A stretch of DNA of 64,000 nt, taken from assembly GCA_041228335.1 (NCBI GenBank), contig CP166130.1:2451001-2515000 (forward strand), written 5' to 3'. The DNA comes from Alphaproteobacteria bacterium LSUCC0684 (GTDB taxonomy: Bacteria; Pseudomonadota; Alphaproteobacteria; Puniceispirillales; UBA1172). The notes under the pieces were generated by a model, which saw only the letters and a list, made by a program, of their open reading frames with translations, had not been told where the DNA came from and made no database searches. Made by a program: the position numbers and the translations under genes. Of the stretch, positions 21,485-31,755 are shown in pieces (position 1 is the stretch's first letter; every line of letters starts with the position of its first letter).

Positions 21485-22381
21485 ATGACTAGGCTATCAG
21501 ATAAGTCACGCCTGTCAAAGAGGTCGCCTTCCAATACCGATGGCCAAGGTCAGCTTGTGATCACGTCTACCCCCATTGGAAATCTTGGTGATCTGTCGCC
21601 CCGGGCCAGAACCTGCCTTGAAACTGCCGGGCTGATCGCTTGTGAAGACACACGCCATACCGGGCTGATGCTTCACCGGTTGGGGATTACCCATGGCAAA
21701 CTGGTTTCCTACCATGATCACAGCAAGCCAAGTGTCGCCGCAGGGCTTATCAAGGCGATAGAGGATGGCATCACCGTAGCGCTGGTCAGTGATGCCGGCA
21801 CCCCTCTGCTTTCCGATCCTGGCTACAAGCTTGTGGATGCCTGCCTTGAGCGCGAGGTGAAGGTGGTGGCGATACCCGGCCCTTCTGCCCTGCTCGCGGC
21901 CCTGGTTACCGCCGGACTTCCAACGGACCGATTTTTCTTTGCCGGATTTCTGCCCCAGCAAAAAAACCGAAGGCAACGTGAGCTTGCTTCTCTTGCCGGT
22001 CTTGATGCCACGCTTGTCTTCTATGAATCGCCGCGCCGCCTGATCGCTTGCCTCGCTGATATTGATACGCATCTGCCGGGGCGGGATATCGCCGTTGCGC
22101 GGGAACTCACCAAACAGCATGAAGAGACACGCCGCGGCACCGCCAACAGCCTTATTGCGCATTTTGAAGCGCACCCACCGAAAGGCGAGATCGTCGTCAT
22201 GGCCGGGCCATGCCGGCAAGAGACGGAAACTGATCCGGCCGAAATTGCAGCCATGGTTGCCGCCGCAATGAAGCATGGTGCAAGCCACCGTGATGCAGTG
22301 CGCGATGTAGCCGCCGCAACCGGACTACCCCGAAGCAGGATCTACGCGATATCGCTGGGCGCCTCGCCACCCCGATCATGA
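21485..22381 (+). CDS. rsmI: 16S rRNA (cytidine1402-2'-O)-methyltransferase RsmI
   Basis: Tetrapyrrole-methylase-fold enzyme that 2'-O-methylates C1402 of 16S rRNA. Motifs: LVITSTPIGNLGDLSPRA, the CEDTRHT loop, VSDAGTPLLSDPG and IPGPSALLAAL. The start is uncertain: ATG 21485 gives 298 residues, while an in-frame TTG at 21458 adds nine; neither has a clear ribosome site. The stop overlaps the yraN ATG as ATGA. Confidence 0.94.
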   Translation: MTRLSDKSRLSKRSPSNTDGQGQLVITSTPIGNLGDLSPRARTCLETAGLIACEDTRHTGLMLHRLGITHGKLVSYHDHSKPSVAAGLIKAIEDGITVALVSDAGTPLLSDPGYKLVDACLEREVKVVAIPGPSALLAALVTAGLPTDRFFFAGFLPQQKNRRQRELASLAGLDATLVFYESPRRLIACLADIDTHLPGRDIAVARELTKQHEETRRGTANSLIAHFEAHPPKGEIVVMAGPCRQETETDPAEIAAMVAAAMKHGASHRDAVRDVAAATGLPRSRIYAISLGASPPRS

Positions 22382-22746
22382 CCAGAAACGCGAAACAGCG
22401 GGCAGAGAAACGTGGCCGTGTTGCGGAAGTTTATGCTTCTTTTCTCTATCGTATGCGCGGTTTCAGGGTTCTTGCGCGCCGATACCGCACATCGGTCGGG
22501 GAGGCAGACCTCATCCTCCGGCGCGGCAATCTGATTGTGGTGGCCGAGGTCAAATACGCCGGTGCAGGGCAGACGGTCGAAGCTGTTCTCCCATCACCAA
22601 GACAGATCCGGCGCATCGAAAGGACAGCGCTTGTTTACCAGTCCCGTCATCCGGAAACTGCGGGGCTGATGATACGTCTTGATGTCGTGGTCGTGCGGCC
22701 ATTGGGGAGGTTTCACCTTTTTACAAATGCAGGCAGCCTGAACTGA
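22378..22746 (+). CDS. yraN: YraN-family (UPF0102) endonuclease-like protein
   Basis: 122 residues with a restriction-endonuclease-like core: GxxAExxA-type N-terminus (GRVAEVYAS), GEADLILRRGNLIVVAEVK with the E-x-D...E-x-K catalytic-type residues. Function is not settled for the family. It starts inside the rsmI stop codon, the usual arrangement for these two genes. Confidence 0.9.
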   Translation: MTRNAKQRAEKRGRVAEVYASFLYRMRGFRVLARRYRTSVGEADLILRRGNLIVVAEVKYAGAGQTVEAVLPSPRQIRRIERTALVYQSRHPETAGLMIRLDVVVVRPLGRFHLFTNAGSLN

Positions 22747-22845
22747 CAGATGATGTTGGGCATTATTCTTTTATTGGCTTGTTTTTTGGCTGGTCCTGGT
22801 CCAAAAATAGTTTTGCGACTTGTTTGTATCAGCGAGGGGGTATTC

Positions 22846-23460
22846 ATGGCCGCGGCACGCCCATCCGGATCCAGCATATCATTGATCACTGGTTTTTTCC
22901 TGCTTGCCCTTAGTCTGGGACTTTCAGGCTGTGTTGGCGCCATTGCAGGGGTTGGCGCCGCCGCCGTTGCCGCGGGATCAACCGAAAAAGGTCTTGGAAC
23001 CTCGTTTTCCGACAGCATTATCCGGGTCAAACTGGCGGATGCCTTTGTGCAGCAGGATGTCGGGCTCTTTTCCGATGTCAGCGCCAAGGTAAATAACGGG
23101 TCGGTCCTTCTGACCGGCAATGTCCAGACACCCGAGGATAAAGTCGAGGCCACGAAACTCACCTGGCAGGTCCGCGGCGTCATCGAAGTGATCAACGAGA
23201 TTGAAGTCAAGGATACGTCAACCCTCAAGGATATGGCAAAAGACGTTGCCGCCGCCGCCCAGATGCGGGCCAAACTCATTGGGGACAAGGATATCTCCTC
23301 GATCAATTTTTCTGTTGATGTTGTCAATGGCACGGTCTTTCTCTCCGGCATCGCTTCCTCTGAAGCCGAAATGCTTGCGGTCGTCGACCATGCGCGCGAG
23401 TTGCGCTTTGCCCAGGAAGTCGTAAACTATATCCGCGTCAACGACGACGACCGGCAGTGA
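22846..23460 (+). CDS. BON-domain lipoprotein (OsmY/DolP-like)
   Basis: 204 residues from ATG 22846, which follows GAGGGGG. The signal peptide ends in LSGC (C29), then a short Gly/Ala segment, then two BON domains (about 55-120 and 135-200), each with the [12 protein letters not shown] or [12 protein letters not shown] strand pattern. BON lipoproteins such as DolP act at the outer membrane inner face in envelope integrity. An earlier in-frame ATG at 22750 would mask the lipobox and is rejected. Lies between yraN and gshB. Confidence 0.88.
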   Translation: MAAARPSGSSISLITGFFLLALSLGLSGCVGAIAGVGAAAVAAGSTEKGLGTSFSDSIIRVKLADAFVQQDVGLFSDVSAKVNNGSVLLTGNVQTPEDKVEATKLTWQVRGVIEVINEIEVKDTSTLKDMAKDVAAAAQMRAKLIGDKDISSINFSVDVVNGTVFLSGIASSEAEMLAVVDHARELRFAQEVVNYIRVNDDDRQ

Positions 23461-23467
23461 TCTTTCC

Positions 23468-24448
23468 ATGGGACTGAACGTCGCTATCCAGATGGATCCC
23501 ATCGAAGGGATCGACATTCGCGGGGATTCGACTTTTGCTCTCGCGCTTGAAGCCCAGCGCCGTGGCCACGATCTTTTTATCTATGGACCTGAAAACCTGA
23601 CGATGTCGCTCCATTCAGGCAAGCGTCCTTCCGATGGCATCAGGGCAAAAGGGCAATCTGTAATCCTCCGCGATGAGCCCGGCAATCATGTATCATCCGG
23701 TGCGGTGGAAGACCGCCGCCTGGCGGATCATGATGTCATCCTGATGCGGCAGGACCCGCCCTTCGACATGCAGTATATCACCGCAACACACCTGCTTGAG
23801 CATCTTCATCCCGAAACACTGGTGGTGAACCACCCGGCCGAAGTGCGTAACGCGCCGGAGAAACTGCTTGTCACCTATTTCCCTGATCTGTTGCCCCCGA
23901 CAATGATCACCCGTAACGCCGATGATATCCGTGCCTTTCGCCAGGAATACCGGGATATCATTATCAAGCCTCTTTTCGGAAATGGCGGGGCGGGGGTCTT
24001 TCACCTGTCTCCTGAGGACAGCAATCTTTCCTCTCTGCTTGAGATGATGCTTTCCATGGACCGTGCGCCATTGATGATCCAGCAATATCTGTCGGCGGTG
24101 CGCCATGGAGATAAACGAGTGATCCTGGTGGATGGTGAGGCGGCGGGCGCGCTGAACCGCCTGCCGCAGGAAGGCGAGGCGAGATCCAATCTCCATGTCG
24201 GCGGAACGGCAGCCGTTTCCGAACTTGATGACCGGGATCGTGAAATCTGCGCGGTGATCGGCCCAATTCTGAAGGAACGTGGTCTTCTTTTCACCGGCAT
24301 TGATGTGATTGGCGGGTATCTGACCGAAATCAATGTGACTTCACCCACAGGGCTACGGGAAATTCAACGTTTTTCCGGTATCGATATCCCGGCAATGATC
24401 TGGGATGCCATCGAAATCAAGAGCGCGGCATCAGGCTTCAACAGGTAA
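23468..24448 (+). CDS. gshB: Glutathione synthetase
   Basis: ATP-grasp enzyme joining gamma-glutamylcysteine and glycine. 326 residues. Start [15 protein letters not shown] and the motifs [26 protein letters not shown] and [19 protein letters not shown] are diagnostic. Its 3' end overlaps the 3' end of convergent comM by 18 bp. Confidence 0.97.
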   Translation: MGLNVAIQMDPIEGIDIRGDSTFALALEAQRRGHDLFIYGPENLTMSLHSGKRPSDGIRAKGQSVILRDEPGNHVSSGAVEDRRLADHDVILMRQDPPFDMQYITATHLLEHLHPETLVVNHPAEVRNAPEKLLVTYFPDLLPPTMITRNADDIRAFRQEYRDIIIKPLFGNGGAGVFHLSPEDSNLSSLLEMMLSMDRAPLMIQQYLSAVRHGDKRVILVDGEAAGALNRLPQEGEARSNLHVGGTAAVSELDDRDREICAVIGPILKERGLLFTGIDVIGGYLTEINVTSPTGLREIQRFSGIDIPAMIWDAIEIKSAASGFNR

Positions 24449-25939
24449 GCGGCGTAACCGCAGGGCTTCGGCCAGGTGATCCTGGGTGATGTCTTCTGTT
24501 CCGGCGAGATCGGCAATAGTCCTCGCCACCCGCAACACGCGGTGGAATCCTCTGGCTGAAAGTCCCTGTTTTTCTGCCGCATCATGGATCAATGCAAGGG
24601 CTTTATCATCAAGAGGAATGATGGTCTCAATCATCTCCGGTGTCAGCTGCGCATTGGTCAGGTTTTCTCCCTGCCCCGGCCGTTGCCCTGTCATGAGGCG
24701 GGCTTGCATGATCCGGCTGGCAATCGTGGCGCTGTCTTCAGCATCACTTGGCCGGGTCAACATCCGAACAGGAACTTCCGGCACTTCGATCAGCATGTCG
24801 AACCGGTCGAGCATGGGTCCGGAAAGTCTTGACTGATACTGACGCCCGCATAAAGGCGCCCGGGTGCAGGCCCGGGCAGGATCTCCAAGATAGCCACATC
24901 GGCATGGATTCATCGCGGCAATCAGTTGAAACCGAGCCGGATAGGTGACATGATGATTGGCCCGGCTGACCACCGCCTTGCCTGTTTCAATCGTCTGGCG
25001 CAGCGAATCAAGATGCGGGCGAGGCCATTCCGCGAGTTCATCAAGAAAGAGCACGCCACCATGGGCAAGGCTGACCTCACCCGGCTTGGCCCGGGTGCCG
25101 CCACCCACCAGGGCTGCCACCGAAGCCGAATGATGCGGGTCACGAAAGGGACGGTTCAGGATAAGATTACCTTCCTCAAGCTGGCCGGCAATGGAATGGA
25201 TCATCGTCACTTCCAGCGCCTCGGCCGCGGTCAAGGGCGGCAGCAGACCGGGAAGCCGGGCAGCAAGCATGGATTTTCCGGCACCTGGCGGCCCGATCAT
25301 CAGCAGATTATGTCCACCGGCGGCGGCGATTTCCATCGCCCGGCGAGCGGTATACTGCCCGACGAGATCACGCATGTCCGGGTAGGATACAGATGGGGCA
25401 ACCGCGGTGGCCACCGGCGGGTTAAGCACCTGCTCACCCCGGAGATGGTTGACCAGCGCAACGAGGGATGGCGCGGCAATGATTGAGAGTGGCCCTGCCC
25501 AACTGGCTTCGGTGCCGCAGGATGATGGGCAGATAAGACCCATCTGAAGCGCCGATGCTCCGATAGCGGCGGAAAGCACACCGCCGACACTGGTGATACT
25601 GCCATCAAGCCCAAGCTCGCCAAGAACAATAAAGCCATCAAGGCTGTCCTGGGGCAAAACCCCCATCGCCAGCATCAACCCGAGCGCAATCGGCAGATCA
25701 AAGTGTGAGCCTTCCTTTAACAGATCCGCCGGTGCCAGATTGATGGCAATACGCTTCGGCGGCATTGCAAGACCCATCGAAGACAAGGCCGCCCGAACAC
25801 GTTCCTTTGATTCCGCCACCGCCTTGTCACCAAGACCGACAATGGCCATGCTTGGCAAGCCGTTCGAAAGATGAACCTGCACATCAACAGGGATCGTGTC
25901 CACCCCCCGGAAGGCAATGGTGTTTATTTTTGCTTGCAT
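24431..25939 (-). CDS. comM: YifB/ComM-family Mg-chelatase-like AAA+ ATPase
   Basis: 502 residues. An N-terminal Lon-like fold (1-170) is followed by an AAA+ domain with Walker A GPPGAGKS at 216-223, [10 protein letters not shown] as Walker B, and a C-terminal Mg-chelatase-type domain. ComM is a hexameric helicase that aids branch migration in natural transformation in other bacteria. Transformation here is inference only. It has no clear ribosome site; an AT-rich palindrome sits directly before the start codon. Confidence 0.92.
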   Translation of the reverse strand: MQAKINTIAFRGVDTIPVDVQVHLSNGLPSMAIVGLGDKAVAESKERVRAALSSMGLAMPPKRIAINLAPADLLKEGSHFDLPIALGLMLAMGVLPQDSLDGFIVLGELGLDGSITSVGGVLSAAIGASALQMGLICPSSCGTEASWAGPLSIIAAPSLVALVNHLRGEQVLNPPVATAVAPSVSYPDMRDLVGQYTARRAMEIAAAGGHNLLMIGPPGAGKSMLAARLPGLLPPLTAAEALEVTMIHSIAGQLEEGNLILNRPFRDPHHSASVAALVGGGTRAKPGEVSLAHGGVLFLDELAEWPRPHLDSLRQTIETGKAVVSRANHHVTYPARFQLIAAMNPCRCGYLGDPARACTRAPLCGRQYQSRLSGPMLDRFDMLIEVPEVPVRMLTRPSDAEDSATIASRIMQARLMTGQRPGQGENLTNAQLTPEMIETIIPLDDKALALIHDAAEKQGLSARGFHRVLRVARTIADLAGTEDITQDHLAEALRLRRLPVEA

Positions 25940-25941
25940 GA

Positions 25942-25956
25942 TATATTACTAATATA
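25942..25956. promoter_or_regulatory. Perfect 15-bp AT-rich palindrome at the comM start
   Basis: TATATTA-C-TAATATA, a 7-1-7 perfect inverted repeat two bases upstream of the comM ATG on the minus strand, where a ribosome site would be expected. It could be an operator, a -10 region for a leaderless transcript, or chance in an AT-rich gap. Confidence 0.4.
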
Positions 25957-26045
25957 GTCATAGGTTGTATTTTAGTCTTTCAAATATTACGGCCCGGCGC
26001 AAGTGATTTAATATCTGGTCTCTGGTTCTCTTCAGATAAAGCCTG

Positions 26046-26414
26046 TCATGACCGCCGGATCATGGCGCCGAGAGGTTGACCACCCAGCACATGACCGTGC
26101 AGATGCGGGACTTCCTGATTGCCATCGGGACCACAATTCACGATGACTCGATATCCGCTTTCGGCCACCCCCTGTTTTTGGGCAACACGGGCAAGGGCGC
26201 GGACCCATCCGGCGAGTTCTTCATCACTGGCCCGGGCGGCAAAATCATTGAGATCGACATAAGCACCCTTGGGAATAACCAGACTATGAACCCGGGCGCG
26301 CGGCTGAATGTCATCAAAGGAAAAGGTGGTCTCATCCTGATCAACCGGACTGGATGGAATAGCTCCGTTGAGGATCTTGGCAAAAACGTTTTCGGGATCA
26401 TAACTCTTGGACAT
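26046..26414 (-). CDS. HIT-family (HINT-like) hydrolase
   Basis: 122 residues. The histidine triad is HLHGHVLGG near the C-terminus. The N-terminal FAKILNGAIPSSPV and VHSLVIPKGAYVDLNDF fit the HINT branch of purine nucleoside phosphoramidases. ATG 26414 follows AAGGAG. It is the last gene after hisE on the same strand. Confidence 0.93.
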   Translation of the reverse strand: MSKSYDPENVFAKILNGAIPSSPVDQDETTFSFDDIQPRARVHSLVIPKGAYVDLNDFAARASDEELAGWVRALARVAQKQGVAESGYRVIVNCGPDGNQEVPHLHGHVLGGQPLGAMIRRS

Positions 26415-26450
26415 GGGATACTCCTTTCAGGCTGAACCGCAAATCAGGTC

Positions 26451-26765
26451 TCAACGACTGGCCTTTTCCACCAGACCAGACTGGTTTTCGCGCTGTTCCA
26501 GCTCACGCCAGACATCTTCGGGCCTGACGCCGGCGGCGGCAAGAACAACCATGAGATGGTAGATCAGGTCCGCGGCCTCTCGCTTGAGGGCGGCGCTGTC
26601 TCCACGCATGGCTTCGATGATGGTTTCGGCAGCTTCCTCACCCAGTTTTCTTGCGGGCAGGGCGGGGGCCTCGGCGAGAAGACGGGCGGTCCAGCTTTCC
26701 TCCGGGTCCGCCGATTTGCGCTCTTCGATTACAGCATAAAGACGATCAAGAATATGGGTGTCCAT
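26451..26765 (-). CDS. hisE: Phosphoribosyl-ATP pyrophosphatase
   Basis: Second step of histidine biosynthesis. 104 residues with the MazG-like helical core: LGEEAAETIIEA, AADLIYHLMVVLAAAG. Stand-alone HisE, not fused to HisI, as is normal in alphaproteobacteria. It starts 3 bp after hisF. Confidence 0.95.
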   Translation of the reverse strand: MDTHILDRLYAVIEERKSADPEESWTARLLAEAPALPARKLGEEAAETIIEAMRGDSAALKREAADLIYHLMVVLAAAGVRPEDVWRELEQRENQSGLVEKASR

Positions 26766-26768
26766 GGT

Positions 26769-27554
26769 TCAGCCTCCGGCTTGCTGGATCCGGTCGTTGC
26801 GGCGTACCGCGATCCCTCTATCCTGCATGACCTTCTTGACCGCATCAACCGTCAGCACACCAAAATGAAAGATCGATGCCGCCAGCACCGCCGAGGCATG
26901 CCCCTCAATCACCGCATCCGCCATGTGATCGGCATTTCCGGCCCCGCCCGATGCGATCACCGGCACCCGCACGGCATCGGAAACCGCCCGCAAGAGATCG
27001 ATATCATATCCTTCTCTCGTGCCATCGGCATCCATCGATGTAAGCAGGATTTCACCAGCCCCGCGCCGGCATCCTTCCTGTGCCCAGGCGACGGCATCAA
27101 TCCCTGTCGGTTTGCGGCCGCCATGGGTATATACTTCAAATCCGCCATCCGGATTGCGCCGCGCATCAATGGCAAGGACAACGCACTGGCTGCCGAAACG
27201 CGATGCCGCACGACCGAGAAGATCCGGGTCCGCCACCGCCGATGAATTGACCGAAACCTTGTCGGCACCGGCGAGCAGCATCCGCCTGAAATCATCAACC
27301 GAGCGCACCCCGCCACCTACCGTCAGCGGCATGAAGCACATGGCCGCCGTTCGCCGGACGACATCGACGATTGTCTCGCGCCCCTCATGGCTTGCGGTGA
27401 TATCAAGAAAGCACAACTCATCGGCACCGGCGTCATTATACACCCGTGCCTGTTCCACCGGGTCACCGGCATCGACCAGATCGACAAAATTGATACCCTT
27501 GACGACACGGCCGCCATCAACATCAAGACAGGGAATGATCCGCGTTGCCAGCAT
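26769..27554 (-). CDS. hisF: Imidazole glycerol phosphate synthase, cyclase subunit HisF
   Basis: TIM-barrel subunit making IGP and AICAR with ammonia from HisH. 261 residues: catalytic Asp in [28 protein letters not shown], and the second catalytic Asp in VVLAIDARR. Start overlaps the hisA stop by one base (TGATG). Confidence 0.97.
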   Translation of the reverse strand: MLATRIIPCLDVDGGRVVKGINFVDLVDAGDPVEQARVYNDAGADELCFLDITASHEGRETIVDVVRRTAAMCFMPLTVGGGVRSVDDFRRMLLAGADKVSVNSSAVADPDLLGRAASRFGSQCVVLAIDARRNPDGGFEVYTHGGRKPTGIDAVAWAQEGCRRGAGEILLTSMDADGTREGYDIDLLRAVSDAVRVPVIASGGAGNADHMADAVIEGHASAVLAASIFHFGVLTVDAVKKVMQDRGIAVRRNDRIQQAGG

Positions 27555-28276
27555 CAGGCCGCATCCAGAAGCGCCAGCGCTTCGCCAAGATCAAGACGGC
27601 CGTCATAGATGGCTCTGCCCGTGATCACGCCTTCGATGCCGCTCTCATCCCGGGCCAGCGCTTCGATATCCTTGATCGAGGCCACCCCGCCCGACGCAAT
27701 GACCGGGATAGTTGTCTGCCGCGCCAGCGAAGCGGTCGCCTCAAGGTTGACGCCTTTGAGCGCGCCGTCACGACCGATATCGGTGAAAATCACGGCCGCG
27801 ACACCGCAATCCTCAAACCGGCGGACAAGATCCACAACCGGGATATCGGATGTCTCCACCCAGCCTTCGGCGGCGATCATCCCGTCGCGGGCATCTGCCC
27901 CCACCGCAATCGCCCCCGGGAAAACGCGGGCAGCTTCGCGGACAAGGTCAGGGTTTTTGAGCGCGGCCGTGCCGAGAATAACACGGCTGATACCATCTTC
28001 AAGCCAGGCCTCGATCCCTTTCATGTCCCGAATTCCGCCACCAAGCTGAACCGGCAGGCCGATTTTCAGAATGGCCCGCACCGCCTCACGATTGACCGGC
28101 GCCCCTGAAACCGCTCCGTTGAGATCAACAACATGTATCCACCGGCAACCCGCCTCGGCAAACTGGCGTGCCTGATCGCCGGGATCGAGATTATAGGACG
28201 TCACCGCGTCCATATCGCCATAAAGCAGGCGGACGCACGCGCCATCCTTGATGTCTATCGCAGGATAGAGTTTCAT
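27554..28276 (-). CDS. hisA: ProFAR isomerase HisA
   Basis: Phosphoribosylformimino-AICAR-phosphate isomerase, histidine step 4. 240-residue barrel with catalytic Asp in [15 protein letters not shown] and the second Asp in [13 protein letters not shown]. Its ATG overlaps the stop of the preceding GNAT gene, so it is translationally coupled to that gene. Confidence 0.97.
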   Translation of the reverse strand: MKLYPAIDIKDGACVRLLYGDMDAVTSYNLDPGDQARQFAEAGCRWIHVVDLNGAVSGAPVNREAVRAILKIGLPVQLGGGIRDMKGIEAWLEDGISRVILGTAALKNPDLVREAARVFPGAIAVGADARDGMIAAEGWVETSDIPVVDLVRRFEDCGVAAVIFTDIGRDGALKGVNLEATASLARQTTIPVIASGGVASIKDIEALARDESGIEGVITGRAIYDGRLDLGEALALLDAA

Positions 28277-28815
28277 GTGATTTCCTTATAGTAGTAATAT
28301 CCCGGGATATACTCTTCCCCGACCAGCGCGTATTTCGGGTTCGTGCCGAATTTCACATATCCCGCCGCTTCATATCGACGAATTGCGTTTTCCTGGGTAG
28401 CGCGGACATCGAGATTGATCATGCGGAAACCTTCGGAACGTGAAAACGCTTCAGCTTCATCCAGCATCATCGGAGCAAGACCATGTCCACGTGCCCAGGG
28501 GGCGACGAAAAACGTGGTCAGATGACACATGAACCGCTGAGCTTCGTTGTTTCGAGGCGGCCGGGCGATCTGGCAGCTTGATGCAACCACGCCGTCAATT
28601 CGGCCGATGATCAGCACTTTTTCCGGAATAAGCAGAACGCCTTTCCAGTAATCCTCAAGCCTTTTGCGACCCGGAGAGCTAAGCCAGCCGAAGCCGCCAC
28701 CATCTTCGATCGCCGCTTCCGTTGCGTCGCACAATTCATGAAGATCGCCATTGGCGATACTGGTCACGGTTTCAACACTCTTGATCGGCATCCGTGCCTG
28801 TGGGGTGTTTGCCAT
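28273..28815 (-). CDS. GNAT-family N-acetyltransferase inserted in the his operon
   Basis: 180 residues with the GNAT acetyl-CoA-binding pattern: beta strand LTTFFVAPWARGHGLAPMML containing the R-G-x-G-x-A pyrophosphate loop, then FRMINLDVRATQENAIRRYEAAGY. Substrate unknown. It sits between hisH and hisA, and its stop codon overlaps the hisA start, so it is part of the same transcript. It could modify a protein, an amine or an intermediate; nothing in the sequence decides. Confidence 0.88.
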   Translation of the reverse strand: MANTPQARMPIKSVETVTSIANGDLHELCDATEAAIEDGGGFGWLSSPGRKRLEDYWKGVLLIPEKVLIIGRIDGVVASSCQIARPPRNNEAQRFMCHLTTFFVAPWARGHGLAPMMLDEAEAFSRSEGFRMINLDVRATQENAIRRYEAAGYVKFGTNPKYALVGEEYIPGYYYYKEIT

Positions 28816-28825
28816 AATCGTTACC

Positions 28826-29473
28826 TCAGGGTTTCCATGAAAGCCAGTTGGTCATGATCCGCTGGCCGGTATTCTGGCTTTTTTCAGGGTGAAACTGCAG
28901 ACCGACCATATTGTCACGTCCAATTGCGGCAACAACAGGGCCGCCGTAATCGGTTTCCGCCAGAATGGCATCGGTTTCGCCTTCAAAAGCAAAACTGTGC
29001 AGAAAATAGACAGCCATGCCATCATCGCAGCCGGCAAATACCGGATGATCCTGCCGAAAGGTCAGGCTGTTCCATCCCATATGCGGGATCTTGCGGTCTC
29101 TGTCGCCATCCGGTGCCGGGGTGATGGCACACACATCTCCCCTCAGCCAGCCAAAACCAGGGGTATCGCCATCTTCAAGACCGCGGCTTGCCATCAGCTG
29201 CATGCCAACACAGATACCAAGAAATGGGCGGCCATCCTCGATTACTCTTCTATTGAGGGTTTCTGCCATCTCCGGCAGGCCGCGTATGCCCGCAGCGCAA
29301 TCGGCATAAGCGCCAACCCCGGGCAGCACCACGTAATCAGCCCCGGCAACGTCTCCGGCATTACTTGTCAGGATCGCCTCATGCGAAAGGCCGGCATCCC
29401 GAGCCGAAGCCCGAATGGCCTGCATCACCGACTGAAGATTGCCGGAGCCATAATCCACCACCGCAACACGCAT
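28826..29473 (-). CDS. hisH: Imidazole glycerol phosphate synthase, glutaminase subunit HisH
   Basis: Class I glutamine amidotransferase feeding ammonia to HisF. 215 residues from ATG 29473 (MRVAVVDYGSGN). Nucleophile Cys in GICVGMQ and the His/Glu of the triad in LQFHPEKS. An upstream open-frame extension overlaps hisB and is not used. Four bases separate it from hisB. Confidence 0.96.
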   Translation of the reverse strand: MRVAVVDYGSGNLQSVMQAIRASARDAGLSHEAILTSNAGDVAGADYVVLPGVGAYADCAAGIRGLPEMAETLNRRVIEDGRPFLGICVGMQLMASRGLEDGDTPGFGWLRGDVCAITPAPDGDRDRKIPHMGWNSLTFRQDHPVFAGCDDGMAVYFLHSFAFEGETDAILAETDYGGPVVAAIGRDNMVGLQFHPEKSQNTGQRIMTNWLSWKP

Positions 29474-29477
29474 GGGA

Positions 29478-30092
29478 TCAGAGACTCCCCCCGAGAACAC
29501 CTTTGGTGGAAGGAACGCGCCCGTCTTCGCGCGGATCCACCGTGGTGGAGAGGCGCAGCGCCCTTGCCATTGCCTTGAAGCAGCTTTCAATCATGTGGTG
29601 GCTGTTAAAGCCATAGAGGGTTTCAACATGAAGCGTGATCCCGGCCGCTTGCGCGAAAGCCTGAAAAAACTCACGAAAGACTTCGGTATCCATCGACCCG
29701 AGTTTCGGTGATGTCAACGCAACCCTCCAGACAAGCCATGGCCGGCCGGAAACATCAACCGCAACCCGGCTCAGGGCCTCATCCATGGGGAGGTAAAAAT
29801 GCCCGTAACGCTGAATGCCGCTGCGGTCACCTATGGCTTCGGCAAATGCCGCGCCGAGTGCCCAGCCGCAATCTTCAACCGTATGGTGGGTGTCGATATG
29901 CAGATCCCCTTCTGCCTTGAGCGTGATATCCATCAGGCTGTGGCGTGCCAGTTGTTCAAGCATATGATCAAAGAATCCGATTCCGGTGCTGATTTCAGCA
30001 GCGCCCGTGCCATCGATCTGGATCGTGGCGTCAATCCTGGTTTCCTTGGTGGTGCGACTAACGGCACCCTGTCGTGTGGCGGCCTTTGTCAT
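29478..30092 (-). CDS. hisB: Imidazoleglycerol-phosphate dehydratase
   Basis: Stand-alone HisB, 204 residues. Metal-binding motifs [22 protein letters not shown] and the C-terminal [19 protein letters not shown] 30092 follows GGGAG at 8 bp; a further in-frame ATG at 30140 is less likely. It is the first gene of the his operon on the minus strand. Confidence 0.96.
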   Translation of the reverse strand: MTKAATRQGAVSRTTKETRIDATIQIDGTGAAEISTGIGFFDHMLEQLARHSLMDITLKAEGDLHIDTHHTVEDCGWALGAAFAEAIGDRSGIQRYGHFYLPMDEALSRVAVDVSGRPWLVWRVALTSPKLGSMDTEVFREFFQAFAQAAGITLHVETLYGFNSHHMIESCFKAMARALRLSTTVDPREDGRVPSTKGVLGGSL

Positions 30093-30185
30093 GGCGACAC
30101 TCCCGGCGATGAAAGGGAATATTCGCCCCTTACCTACCAAGATGCGGAATATTTTGCCAGTTTTTTTGCCGGCATATTTCCAGCA

Positions 30186-30551
30186 TCAGAGTTTTTTCTG
30201 GCGCTCTTCGAGCCATTCGGCCATCCGGCCGGCCTCTTCCTCATCGATGCGGGGCAGCACTTCCGCCATCAGATTGGCAGCGCGTGTCGCCTCCGGCCCG
30301 CAATCGGATGTGTCGATAACCACCCGCACCCGGGATTGTCTTGCCTTGGCCTTGAGCGCCTCGGCATCATCCCAGATCAGGCCGAAAATAGCGCAGATCT
30401 GATCCACCATCACCGCCGATGGCTGGCCCTTATGGCCATTTTCAAGCTGTGAGATATAGGCCGTAGAAACACCGAGACTGCGGGCAAGCCCCGAAAGGGT
30501 AAACCCCTTTTCCTGCCGAAGTTGCCTGAGCCTGATCCCGAAAGGCGTCAT
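30186..30551 (-). CDS. XRE-family transcriptional regulator
   Basis: 121 residues. The N-terminal Cro/CI helix-turn-helix covers about 5-60 (FTLSGLARSLGVSTAYISQLENGHKG), followed by a charged helical C-terminus. ATG 30551 overlaps the smr stop as ATGA, so it is coupled to smr. Small XRE genes beside smr recur in alphaproteobacterial origin regions; targets are unknown. Confidence 0.9.
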   Translation of the reverse strand: MTPFGIRLRQLRQEKGFTLSGLARSLGVSTAYISQLENGHKGQPSAVMVDQICAIFGLIWDDAEALKAKARQSRVRVVIDTSDCGPEATRAANLMAEVLPRIDEEEAGRMAEWLEERQKKL

Positions 30552-31105
30552 GATCGCCTCAGATTCACGTACCAGGCGCCGGCACCGCCATCCTTCGGCT
30601 GTGCCTGGCAATAGGCGATGACCAGTCCGTTCAGGGGAGGTGCGGTAATCCAGCCTGGAAACTCACGCCGGATTACGCCGCCACCTCGTGCGCCCTTGCC
30701 GGTAATGATAAGCACATGGCGATGTCCGGTGCTGGCAGCATCGGTAAGAAACCGCACCAACCGAATATACGCCTGATCACGGCTCAATCCATGCAGATCA
30801 AGCCTTGAGGTGAATCCTGCCTGACCTGATTTGATTGCCCGGGCAGATGACCTCGAAATACCGCCGAACCCCGCCGTATCAAGATCAGCCGGCTGGAGTT
30901 CGGGGGGTGCTTTACGCGGGGATGAGATAACCTGCTGTCCGGTGGTGCTCCGTGATGTTTTTTTCTTTCGTGCCTTGACCGCAGGGGCCACAACCTCTTC
31001 TGCCGGGGGTGATGCTGGCATCCGCCGTCGCAGGATCGGCGTCACACTGGCGGCAACACGTCTCCACAGAGAGATATCTTCGTCATCTAGCGGCTTTTTC
31101 GCCAT
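30548..31105 (-). CDS. Smr-domain protein
   Basis: 185 residues. The basic, low-complexity N-terminal half is followed by a Smr domain (about 95-185) with the LDLHGLSRDQA motif, TGKGARGGGVIRREFPGW and the C-terminal AYCQAQPKDGGAGAWYV. Smr domains can nick nucleic acid. It overlaps the lutC 3' end by 19 bp, so it is probably co-transcribed with lutABC. Confidence 0.93.
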   Translation of the reverse strand: MAKKPLDDEDISLWRRVAASVTPILRRRMPASPPAEEVVAPAVKARKKKTSRSTTGQQVISSPRKAPPELQPADLDTAGFGGISRSSARAIKSGQAGFTSRLDLHGLSRDQAYIRLVRFLTDAASTGHRHVLIITGKGARGGGVIRREFPGWITAPPLNGLVIAYCQAQPKDGGAGAWYVNLRRS

Positions 31106-31755
31106 GGTGACGCCTCATCTATCAGGAGAATATGAAGCCGCCGCGGGCCATGCGCGCCCAGCACCATGGTCGCCTCGACATCGGCGGTACGGGACGGGCC
31201 GGTGATATAATTCACCGCCCGCGGCATTTTCCCTTTGTCTTCCTTATACGATCTGAGCTGTTCCCAGCAGCCCTCCATCCCGGCCGAAATATCCATCTTG
31301 CTGAGGATAATGACCTCGACATCAGGCACGAAATTGAGGGTGGTGGGCGTATCATTGCCGGAAATCATCATCACCGTGCCGGTTTCAGCCGCCGCACCAA
31401 ACGCCAGGCTGACACCGACCATGTCAGATGTTGTCGCGGTTCCGGCACGCGCGCTCAGCGCGTCTTCCGTCGTCCAGTCCAGATGCTCGAGTATCGGGGC
31501 GATGACAATATCCTGCGGAAGGTTATGCTGGCGTAGCCATGCGCTCATATATCCGGGCAGATCAGCAAGAGATGGGAGCATATCCACCGTGGCGAATTGC
31601 TGTCTTGCCTGATCAACAAAACGGTCTGTTTTCTTTTTCCCGGTCAACTGCCCCATCCGTGGTGGCGTGGCCTTGCCCGGATGAGGTGTCCTGACGCGGC
31701 CTGCATTCGCCGCGCGAAGACGATCAAAGATCCGGCTCCGATCCGCAGCACCCAT
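31087..31755 (-). CDS. lutC: LutC-family LUD-domain protein
   Basis: 222 residues with the LUD (lactate utilisation) domain: TATTSDMVGVSLAFGAAAETG, VEVIILSKMDIS and ITGPSRTADVEATMVLGAHGP. In Bacillus LutABC oxidises L-lactate to pyruvate. The ATG overlaps the lutB stop by one base (TGATG). The role is inferred from its neighbours. Confidence 0.9.
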   Translation of the reverse strand: MGAADRSRIFDRLRAANAGRVRTPHPGKATPPRMGQLTGKKKTDRFVDQARQQFATVDMLPSLADLPGYMSAWLRQHNLPQDIVIAPILEHLDWTTEDALSARAGTATTSDMVGVSLAFGAAAETGTVMMISGNDTPTTLNFVPDVEVIILSKMDISAGMEGCWEQLRSYKEDKGKMPRAVNYITGPSRTADVEATMVLGAHGPRRLHILLIDEASPWRKSR

